A stretch of 15,585 bases of DNA from Saccoglossus kowalevskii (taxonomy: Eukaryota; Hemichordata; Enteropneusta; Harrimaniidae), in assembly GCF_000003605.2 (NCBI RefSeq), contig NW_003105803.1, positions 1 through 15,585 on the forward strand, given 5' to 3'. The notes under the pieces are model-generated. The model did no database searches, was not told where the DNA came from, and worked only from the letters and a program-made list of their open reading frames with translations. The translations under genes were made by a program, and so were the position numbers. This document shows, one piece after another, positions 9,084 to 15,518 of the stretch. Positions within the stretch are counted from its first letter, which is position 1, and every line of letters starts with the position of its first letter.

Positions 9084-10529
9084 ATGCCTGCAGGAAAAAA
9101 CTCTACTGGCAAGCGTGGAAGGCCAGCTCGCACAAAAAAGATACCAGCACGGTTCACGCCCGAGGTAGCACCAGCTAAAAGACAACGGACCAATGCCGGC
9201 ACGCAGTCATGTCCCGTCGATGTCATCACAGACGATCGGTCACCCAGTACAATGAGTACAACACATACTCCACGCACCGTCGGTATTGAAACGGCTATCG
9301 ACGTAAATTTGTTGTCTCCAACTTCAACAGTTAGTCAGCTTCAGATCAACCAGCCAGTACCTGCACCCAGCCAACTACCGATAAACCAGCCGGCAACGAT
9401 CAGCCATTTGCCGCTCATCCAACCGACAATGTCCAGTCAGCCACTGCTCAGTCAGCCAACAACAAGCCAACTACTACTCAACCAGCCAGCAACGTCTCAA
9501 CAAGAACCTCAACCACTCCAACATCAAGTTCTACAGTACCAGCATCCACATACACAACAATACGGCCAGCCTTGCCACCCATTTACGCCAATGCAGACAC
9601 AGCCCAACAGTCAGTTCAACGTCGCACCACCAGTCGGCAACCTCAAAGTACCGGCCTCGTTCCCGCCAGCATACATGTGCATGCCTTACGTTGATCAATC
9701 AACCCTCAACGACGTTGCAGATCGTGGTAAGTTTGTCGATTTATCGTTGTTCCACCCAGACAATATTTTGCCAAATTTCATTGTGTCGCAAAACACGCAA
9801 GTCTCCATAGATCAAGACAACCCTGGCATCGCAAATTTAACTACACAACCAAAACGCAAGGTGATCGACGATTTTGAAACTTGGGTGGATTGTTTTTCTA
9901 TGTATGCTAACTATCACTCGTACTACTTCCCGGATCAGACACCGCATTTATTTAACTACTTACGATTCATGGCAAGAAAAGCTAAACGCTACGAACCAAC
10001 TGCTTGGCTCGCCTACGACAAAGCATTTCGTCAAGATATCACACGTTACAACGGCCAACGTGTTTTCAGTGGAATCCACGGGGAGTTAGACTACGAATGT
10101 TTTCAAAGTAACACTCATTTATTACGTCGGAGGTGCCGTAGTTGCGGGAAAACAGGTCATCTACAAAATGACTCTTTCAACAACGGATCTCGCAACAATC
10201 CATATGTTCGGACTGCCAATCATCAACAAACAATGCATTCGCCTACTGGATCACACCGCAGCGGGGGACAACACGTGGTACAACAACAACAACAACAAGT
10301 CTGCAGAGAATACAATAGAGGGCGTTGTTCCACCCCATGCCAAAATGGCCGCCTCCATAAGTGTAGCGTTTGTTTATCAACGGAGCACATCGCACTCATT
10401 CATCGGAAGCAGGATAGCCAACAAGATAACCAGCTTTTTCGTGGCTCCAGTAATGCATCAAGTCAACAACGCAACCAACAACAGATCTACACCCCGCAGC
10501 CCTTTCGCAGCAATGACAAAACATATTGA
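9084..10529 (+). CDS. Gag-like nucleic-acid-binding protein of the Ngaro-like element
   Basis: 481 residues from the Met at 9084. The open frame has an earlier Met at 8982, but that codon lies inside A1 and exists only through a G/T difference from A2, so 9084 (MPAGKNSTGKRGR) is preferred. Residues 1-40 are basic. About 70-160 form a Q/P/T-rich low-complexity region with degenerate repeats of about 10 residues around a QPAT or QPTM core. About 225-320 form a DIRS/Ngaro-type Gag core rich in Trp, Tyr and Phe. Next comes a zinc knuckle C351-C354-H359 whose last ligand is Ser364 rather than Cys. After Q6 there is a Cys/His cluster (C407, C415, C419, H425, C427, C430, H435) typical of these elements, with His440 where a final Cys is usual. 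The frame overlaps the start of the RT gene. The product is expected to bind element RNA; that role is by family. Confidence 0.82.
   Translation: MPAGKNSTGKRGRPARTKKIPARFTPEVAPAKRQRTNAGTQSCPVDVITDDRSPSTMSTTHTPRTVGIETAIDVNLLSPTSTVSQLQINQPVPAPSQLPINQPATISHLPLIQPTMSSQPLLSQPTTSQLLLNQPATSQQEPQPLQHQVLQYQHPHTQQYGQPCHPFTPMQTQPNSQFNVAPPVGNLKVPASFPPAYMCMPYVDQSTLNDVADRGKFVDLSLFHPDNILPNFIVSQNTQVSIDQDNPGIANLTTQPKRKVIDDFETWVDCFSMYANYHSYYFPDQTPHLFNYLRFMARKAKRYEPTAWLAYDKAFRQDITRYNGQRVFSGIHGELDYECFQSNTHLLRRRCRSCGKTGHLQNDSFNNGSRNNPYVRTANHQQTMHSPTGSHRSGGQHVVQQQQQQVCREYNRGRCSTPCQNGRLHKCSVCLSTEHIALIHRKQDSQQDNQLFRGSSNASSQQRNQQQIYTPQPFRSNDKTY
10281..10298 (+). repeat. CAA microsatellite coding Q6 within gag
   Basis: Six CAA triplets in the gag frame give a glutamine run just before the Cys/His cluster. 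The +1 frame reads them as Asn. Confidence 0.75.
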
Positions 10530-12150
10530 CACCGTCACGACTCTGCAACCAACAACATCGCTCGACAAAAACGCATTCGCAATCGGACTGCATGATCATC
10601 CTGACAAACAATTTACCGCATCCGTTCTCTTGGACATTTCCAGAGGTGCTGACTTGGGATTCACCGGCACCAATCACGCACGTGAAACAAAGAACGCCAA
10701 GTCAGCTTACAGTAACCCACAAATCATCACAGAAGCCATTCTGAAGGAAATCAAAGCAGGTCACGCGGTAGGTCCGTTTATACAACCTCCATTCACTAAT
10801 TTCGTTGTTAATTCACTCGGACTAAGGCCTAAAAAGAATGGAGGCCATAGAATCATCATGGACCTATCGCAACCACGGACTGGCAGTGTCAATTCAAACA
10901 TCTGCAAGGATGAATTTTCACTGCATTATTCAACAGTTGACGATGCCGTGGCAATGATCAATAAACTAGGTCGTGCCACACTACTAGCGAAAATTGATAT
11001 TCAGCACGCGTTTCGCCTGTGTCCGGTCAGACGGGAAGATTGGCACCTTTTGGGTTACAAATGGGACAACTACTATTTCTTCGACAGAGTTTTGCCATTT
11101 GGACTCCGGTCAGCGCCTTTCCTTTTTAATCGCATTGCTGAGGCCATCAACTGGATTGTGTGTAACCAGACAAATAACAATAACATTCTGCACTACTTAG
11201 ATGACTACCTCATCGCAGGACCAGCTAATTCTAAGGTATGTGCAAGCAGTCTTGACACCATGCTAACAACATGTCAAGCGTTAGGGGTTCCCATTGCACA
11301 AAACAAACTGGAAGGCCCAACAACCACACTGACCTTCCTTGGCATTGAGATGGACACCGTGAACAGAGTACTGCGACTACCGCAAGACAAACTCAATGAC
11401 ATTGCCTCATCCATTGGAAAATGGTCCACAGCAACAACTTGTACAAAACGAGAACTATTATCATTAATTGGCACCCTCAGCTTTGCATGTAAATGCATCC
11501 CAGCTGGGCGGATATTCCTACGACGAATTATCGACTTGTCAACCACCGCCTCTGCATTGCACCAACGAATTACGCTTTCAACAGCCTTTCAACTTGACCT
11601 AGAATGGTGGAAAGACTTCCTACCCACTTGGAATGGCACAGCCAGTTTTCTTGACTCAACTTGGACACCTGCGCCAGAAATGGAACTATACACCGATGCA
11701 TCATCGACTATTGGATGTGGCGGGTATTTCAACGGCGAGTGGTTTTCCTTACCATGGTCGGCATTCCTGTCCGACAATGACCACCAGCATTCCATCGCAT
11801 GGAAAGAACTGTTACCAATCCTTCTATCATGCTTAATTTGGGGGCACTTGTGGCACGGAAGGAGAGTGATGTTTCACTGTGACAATGAGAGTATTGTTCA
11901 CACATGGCGCAAAGGTTCCACACGCTGTCCCTACATCATGCAACTCATTCGTGCAATTTTTCTTACCGCTGCCTCATCAAATTTCCATGTCATGATCACC
12001 CACATACGAGGAACCGATAATAACATTGCAGATGCTCTTTCTCGCTTACAGATGAACCGATTCCACTCTCTTGCACCACATGCAACAAGCCAGCCAATCA
12101 ACTCTCAGAACCACATCGACTACCTGCGTGGCCGTCACCTGCTGACCTGA
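10513..12150 (+). CDS. Reverse transcriptase-RNase H of the Ngaro-like element
   Basis: 545 residues from the Met at 10513; the open frame extends back to a Met at 10168, but that part overlaps the gag Cys/His region and looks non-coding. The 10513 ATG lies 17 nt inside the end of gag (stop 10527-10529) in the +1 frame, which suits termination-reinitiation or a +1 frameshift. RT runs about residues 70-330: catalytic D162 in KIDIQHAF, then the PFGLRSAP block, then Y228-L-D-D. The YLDD box and strand motifs are of DIRS/Ngaro type. RNase H runs about 390-515 with D395 (YTDAS), E432 (KELLP), D457 (CDNES) and D507 (NNIADALSR). No protease or integrase domain is present. All catalytic residues are there, so it should copy the element RNA to DNA. 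The recombinase frame opens before its stop. Confidence 0.9.
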   Translation: MTKHIDTVTTLQPTTSLDKNAFAIGLHDHPDKQFTASVLLDISRGADLGFTGTNHARETKNAKSAYSNPQIITEAILKEIKAGHAVGPFIQPPFTNFVVNSLGLRPKKNGGHRIIMDLSQPRTGSVNSNICKDEFSLHYSTVDDAVAMINKLGRATLLAKIDIQHAFRLCPVRREDWHLLGYKWDNYYFFDRVLPFGLRSAPFLFNRIAEAINWIVCNQTNNNNILHYLDDYLIAGPANSKVCASSLDTMLTTCQALGVPIAQNKLEGPTTTLTFLGIEMDTVNRVLRLPQDKLNDIASSIGKWSTATTCTKRELLSLIGTLSFACKCIPAGRIFLRRIIDLSTTASALHQRITLSTAFQLDLEWWKDFLPTWNGTASFLDSTWTPAPEMELYTDASSTIGCGGYFNGEWFSLPWSAFLSDNDHQHSIAWKELLPILLSCLIWGHLWHGRRVMFHCDNESIVHTWRKGSTRCPYIMQLIRAIFLTAASSNFHVMITHIRGTDNNIADALSRLQMNRFHSLAPHATSQPINSQNHIDYLRGRHLLT

Positions 12151-13112
12151 CTGCCCTGGAAAATAGAGCTAAGTATTATGCTTTCCATTCTCTGGCCGGC
12201 TCAACTCGCAGCACTTATACAACCGCTCAGACCAAGTACATCAACTTTTGTCATGCTTATGGCATACCCACACTGCCTGTTACGCAACAAGCAGCAACGT
12301 TATTTGTCACTTTTCTGGCATCATCAGGGCTTGCTTACAATACCATCAAATTATATCTTACGGCATGTATGGCCATGCACATTGAGGCGGGCTATGAAAA
12401 TGTTGTATCCAGTTACTCAAACCTTCACCGAACCCTCCAGGGGATTAAAAGACAACATGGTGGGCCAGTTCGAAAACGTTTGCCAATCTCAATGAAAATG
12501 TTACGCACACTCAAGAATACGCTTCGTGCATCTACCGTACTACAACCAGCTGATCAGTTAATGCTATGGTCAGCGTTCACCATGGCTTTTTTCGGGTTTC
12601 TGCGTGTCAGCGAATTCGCCGCTCCATCACCAAATAGCTATGACCCGTCAACAACAATGTTACATTCCGACATTAACTTGGACAATGCTCGAAACGTTCT
12701 TATCATTCACATCAAGGCATCTAAGACTGACCCGTTCAGACGTGGTCAAGACATCACAATTGGCGCATCCGGTTCATCGGTATGTGCGGTGCAAGCATAT
12801 CGCCGTTATAAGAACATTACTGCCCAACAACCAAGGGGCCCAGTATTTCAATTTGCTGACGGATGCTACCTCACACGACAGAAGCTTACCCACATACTTC
12901 AGCAACTGCTTGCGCAATCGGGACAGTCTAACATCACACAGTACACCAGCCACAGTTTCCGAAGTGGGGCAGCCACCACGGCAGCCACTGCAAACATACC
13001 TGACTGGCTTATTAAATGTCTTGGAAGGTGGCGCAGTGATGCCTATCAGGTGTATATACAGACACCAACAACAACACTGGAGCGAATTCCTGGACTCCTT
13101 GTGCACCAATAA
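12024..13112 (+). CDS. Tyrosine recombinase of the Ngaro-like element
   Basis: The -1 frame relative to RT is open from 12024 and overlaps the RT end by 127 nt. It has no ATG until 12369, yet sequence from about 12150 onward clearly encodes the N-terminal core-binding domain (STYTTAQTKYINFCHAYG). Expression is therefore probably by -1 frameshift from RT or a non-AUG start; I found no convincing slippery site. Counting from the first open codon (362 residues), the catalytic set is Arg194 (GFLRVSEF), Lys231 or Lys234 (HIKASKTD), His310 and Arg313 (SHSFRSG), Trp336 (GRW) and Tyr344 (AYQVYI) as likely nucleophile, with Tyr341 as alternative. This enzyme would integrate a circular DNA copy by strand exchange, consistent with the absence of a target-site duplication. 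The frame ends TAA at 13110-13112. Confidence 0.9.
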   Translation, partial: HCRCSFSLTDEPIPLSCTTCNKPANQLSEPHRLPAWPSPADLTALENRAKYYAFHSLAGSTRSTYTTAQTKYINFCHAYGIPTLPVTQQAATLFVTFLASSGLAYNTIKLYLTACMAMHIEAGYENVVSSYSNLHRTLQGIKRQHGGPVRKRLPISMKMLRTLKNTLRASTVLQPADQLMLWSAFTMAFFGFLRVSEFAAPSPNSYDPSTTMLHSDINLDNARNVLIIHIKASKTDPFRRGQDITIGASGSSVCAVQAYRRYKNITAQQPRGPVFQFADGCYLTRQKLTHILQQLLAQSGQSNITQYTSHSFRSGAATTAATANIPDWLIKCLGRWRSDAYQVYIQTPTTTLERIPGLLVHQ

Positions 13113-13735
13113 CATCACTCAACATTTGCCTGAACATCTGTGATGAACTTTCATTTGATCAATCATGTGTTAAACTGTTGAACTAAAATATGTGGAACTC
13201 TCCGATCAATTTGTTGAACTCTTAAAACAATGTGAAAAACTCTTTGAGTTGTGTTGAACTTTTGCTTGTGTCACTGCAGATACGTTCAGTGTTTCCCTCT
13301 TGTAGCATTTTTAGTCATTCATTAATTTAGCCTTATCGGCAGTTCGATTTCTTTAAGCATTGCAACTCATGCGACCATTTAAATATATTTTTGTAGATCT
13401 TAAATCAATGCAGTACGGTGTATGGATGGCTTCGCATTTTGATACTGTATAATTTCTTTTATTCCTGCCTGATTCAGTTTGTCATATATGTTGTATAAAG
13501 GTACGTTAGTACTTGACTGTATTTGTTTGACCTCGTATTTTAACTTGAGTTATGCACAACTCGCTTATCACTGCACAGGTCATGTTTGACCACGATTTCG
13601 GCTGAATTGGCTGTGCTAGAAGATACATTATGTTAATGTACCTCAGTCGCTTTATCATTACCACATGTTTTATACTTGCAGGTACACATCCACGTTCGTT
13701 CGACGATGACTGCGATATTGCACCACTCGTAATTT
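13113..13735 (+). other. Non-coding 3' region of the Ngaro-like element, with a short repeated motif
   Basis: About 620 bp, AT-rich, with no frame worth calling. Between 13141 and 13265 a motif close to TGTTGAACTCT recurs about six times at roughly 15-25 nt intervals (near 13142, 13176, 13191, 13212, 13231 and 13252). The rest (13270-13735) shows nothing I recognise before the G-run that opens B1. Confidence 0.55.
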
Positions 13736-13993
13736 GGGGGTTGTCACTGCAGCGGCCTCAGCCTTGCTTGGGTATTTTACTGCGGTGCTCTTGCCACAGT
13801 GCGAGTCTACATTGTGACTCGTACTGTGACAACAGCCCCCTCAACGCCCACTGGCAGGGTTGCTGTAGAGACCGTTCACACTCAGGTACCACGTTGTCCA
13901 TGTCATGGTGCAACTCAAATCTGCGAGTTGCATCATGGGGTCGGCCGCTACGACGCCTGCACGTGAGGGCGAATACCCCCCCCCCCACTTATT
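13736..13993 (+). repeat. Split direct repeat B1 (internal)
   Basis: Identical to B2 (14618-14872) apart from homopolymer lengths: five versus six G at the left edge and 11 versus 7 C near the right edge. It is more GC-rich than its surroundings and bounded by a G-run and a C-run. It contains strong dyads: 13795-13807 pairs with 13816-13828 (13-bp stem with one G-T), and GTTGTCAC at 13740-13747 pairs with GTGACAAC at 13826-13833. Confidence 0.9.
13795..13828. other. Hairpin/cruciform in B repeat
   Basis: CACAGT-G-CGAGTC and GACTCG-T-ACTGTG form a 13-position stem around an 8-nt loop. An alternative outer pairing joins the opening G-run and GTTGTCAC (13736-13747) with GTGACAAC and a C-run (13826-13840). 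The same structure is in B2 at 14678-14711. A structured RNA or DNA signal for replication is possible; this is inference. Confidence 0.55.
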
Positions 13994-14060
13994 TACTGGC
14001 AATATCGTGTGTTCACTGTGTGTTCATTTCCCATACCTTGTCCCTCATACAGCCCTGATG
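13994..14060. other. Segment present after B1 only
   Basis: These 67 bp lie between the end of B1 homology and the dyad site at 14061. They have no counterpart after B2, where the inverted dyad site follows directly. Nothing recognisable is encoded. Confidence 0.6.
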
Positions 14061-14098
14061 CGTTAATTGGCTGATTACGCAGTAATCTGAGTTTAACG
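14061..14098. promoter_or_regulatory. Nested dyad at the B1/A2 junction, candidate recombination site
   Basis: Outer arms CGTTAA (14061-14066) and TTAACG (14093-14098) enclose inner arms GATTAC (14073-14078) and GTAATC (14082-14087) around a central GCA. The two dyads are concentric to within half a base. The last six bases are the first six of A2. Bases 14066-14096 recur as a perfect 31-bp inverted copy at 14871-14901. Arm-spacer-arm symmetry at the junction the recombinase is expected to use suggests a recombinase site. Confidence 0.6.
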
Positions 14099-14497
14099 TA
14101 AAGGACTGGATGCACACCATCTCATCTTGCACTTCTTAATCTTAAGTCGTAACCCCGGTAACACTGGGCCCCACACCTGCAGTTAATTAACTACACCCAT
14201 CTGTGTTTACATGTCAGCTGACTCCTTTGTTCATGTCTACACCTCGTTAATATTTAATCCACCTTTGCTTATATTCCTTAATGACACTTTTGTTTCATGT
14301 TTACATCATGCATGCACATTCATTCCACTTGTTTATTCCATAATCCTCATATCTTCACCCAATCAACTCTTTCCTAATTTGTAATCCTCATATCTACACC
14401 CAATCATATTCGTCCTGTACATCGCTATCACTCTCTTCACTAGTAGTACAGACCACTTGCATTGTAACTGCCATCGTGCATGCTGCTAGTTTTCTCA
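14093..14497 (+). repeat. Split direct repeat A2 (internal)
   Basis: 405 bp, same length as A1 and two differences from it. Together with B1 it forms the internal B1-A2 block that, in the accepted model for split-repeat elements, supplies sequence missing from the ends of the RNA. It lacks the ATG found at 8982 of A1. Confidence 0.93.
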
Positions 14498-14617
14498 CCT
14501 CCCACATACCCAACAAAGAAAAAAAAAAAAAAAAAAAAAAAAAAGTTACATATATATTGTTGGTACCCAGCGTGTACTCTGTAAAATATGCATTTATTTC
14601 TTTATCAATAAAGTACA
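14498..14617 (+). other. Unique A2-B2 spacer with A26 tract
   Basis: 120 bp found nowhere else in the window. It contains a run of 26 A (14519-14544), an AT-rich stretch and an AATAAA at 14607-14612. It could be an old internal poly(A) or a slippage-expanded tract. No coding frame is supported. Confidence 0.7.
14607..14612 (+). terminator. AATAAA polyadenylation signal of the Ngaro-like element
   Basis: The only well-placed plus-strand signal after the recombinase gene. Cleavage 10-30 nt downstream falls at about 14622-14642, within the first 25 nt of B2, leaving most of B2 out of the RNA. Confidence 0.6.
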
Positions 14618-14872
14618 GGGGGGTTGTCACTGCAGCGGCCTCAGCCTTGCTTGGGTATTTTACTGCGGTGCTCTTGCCACAGTGCGAGTCTACATTGTGA
14701 CTCGTACTGTGACAACAGCCCCCTCAACGCCCACTGGCAGGGTTGCTGTAGAGACCGTTCACACTCAGGTACCACGTTGTCCATGTCATGGTGCAACTCA
14801 AATCTGCGAGTTGCATCATGGGGTCGGCCGCTACGACGCCTGCACGTGAGGGCGAATACCCCCCCACTTATT
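14618..14872 (+). repeat. Split direct repeat B2 (right terminus)
   Basis: 255 bp, matching B1 except for G-run and C-run length. Homology ends at CTTATT, where the inverted copy of the junction dyad begins (14871). B2 is the last repeat before the Gypsy gag resumes at 14902. Confidence 0.9.
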
Positions 14873-14901
14873 AAACTCAGATTACTGCGTAATCAGCCAA
14901 T
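14871..14901. repeat. Inverted copy of the junction dyad at the element's right end
   Basis: 31 bp, perfect reverse complement of 14066-14096. The inner arms are at 14880-14885 and 14889-14894 with central TGC. It abuts Gypsy gag sequence. Together with the internal site it forms an inverted pair flanking the A2-B2 segment. Confidence 0.85.
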
Positions 14902-15267
14902 ATTAGCTAGCTGGCGTAGTCTGGTTACATACTGATCTATGGCTTCACTGCCGTCTTGGTCACACGTGTTGAACACGTATCTCTCATAAATCACATTGCG
15001 AGTGGGTTCAAAGTGTTTTTCTAGTGCATCTAATATTTCTTTGACCTCTTTTCTCTGAGCATCTGTCATGTCGAGATGTTTATATACATGTAAACAATCC
15101 TTTCCTAACACTGAACGTAGCGTGGCTACCCTAATGACATCATCTTTCTTATTTAATTCTGTGGCTATTTCATAGTCTTCCCACTGTGAACGGAAGAATG
15201 ACCAGTTTTGAACAAGATCGCCTTTCATTTCCATGACCGCTGGAACTGGAAAGTTATTAGAAGCCAT
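14902..15267 (-). pseudogene. Gypsy gag copy 2, codons 1-122 (5' part of interrupted gene)
   Basis: 122 codons from the start (15267) to the insertion, matching copy 1 residues 1-122 with no difference I can see. The reading continues for two foreign codons into the nested element before a stop. This is only the N-terminal half of Gag, upstream of the zinc knuckles. It keeps its own leader and 5' LTR, so a truncated Gag could still be made. Confidence 0.9.
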
Positions 15268-15296
15268 ATTTTTTTTTTTTTTTTTTCAATATTGAA
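15268..15296 (-). other. Oligo(A) tract upstream of gag start, copy 2
   Basis: 18 consecutive T on the plus strand (15269-15286) precede the start codon on the minus strand, against 21 in copy 1. The adjacent TTCAATATTGAA palindrome is conserved. Confidence 0.8.
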
Positions 15297-15500
15297 TGCA
15301 CTTGTACGTGGATTACGGTAGTGCCGGCAACGGCGGTAATAATACGGATATTCCGTCTGCGAACGAATGTGTTCTTTTCCCGTTAAGGCTCACTTACTGA
15401 ACGATCCTTGCATGTGAGGCACTTCACTACTCTCATCGAGTCTTCACGCTTCTAGTTCAGTCTCTTTTCTGTGAAATTTAGTGGCTTATCACACCAAATT
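15297..15500 (-). other. Gypsy 5' untranslated leader, copy 2
   Basis: Matches the copy 1 leader. The differences I see are all one-base contractions of short homopolymers within about 30 nt (TTT to TT, GG to G, GGG to GG). No open frame. Confidence 0.7.
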
Positions 15501-15518
15501 ATCCCACTTCTGACACCA
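15501..15518 (-). promoter_or_regulatory. Primer-binding site complementary to tRNA-Leu, copy 2
   Basis: The same 18 nt as at 4381-4398, directly abutting the LTR end at 15519. Confidence 0.88.

Larger units (their letters stand above)
8614..14901 (+). mobile_element. Ngaro-like tyrosine-recombinase retrotransposon with split direct repeats
   Basis: The element is about 6.29 kb: A1 (8614-9018), gag, RT-RNase H, recombinase, B1 (13736-13993), A2 (14093-14497) and B2 (14618-14872). Flanks compared with uninterrupted copy 1 (junction at 3775/3776) show no duplication except one T that fits either side. The A1-B1-A2-B2 order, a tyrosine recombinase in place of an integrase, and no room for a methyltransferase between RNase H and recombinase point to Ngaro rather than DIRS proper (inverted repeats) or PAT. 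Clade assignment is from architecture and needs a phylogeny. All three frames are open and A1/A2 differ at only 2 of 405 positions, so the insertion is young. Confidence 0.88.

Noticed and set aside
10168-10512. First 115 residues of the long RT frame
   Set aside because: They overlap the gag Cys/His region, show no domain, and are low-complexity Asn/Thr; the gag frame explains this stretch.
12024-12160. DIRS-type methyltransferase domain between RNase H and recombinase
   Set aside because: The RNase H end and recombinase start are nearly contiguous, leaving no room.
12604-13143. 179-codon plus-strand frame overlapping the recombinase
   Set aside because: The recombinase frame has all catalytic motifs; this one has none.
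13630-14058. 142-codon plus-strand frame over B1, with a similar 103-codon frame over B2 (14624-14935)
   Set aside because: Their similarity only reflects the B repeat. The B2 frame runs into antisense Gypsy gag and neither has a recognisable domain.
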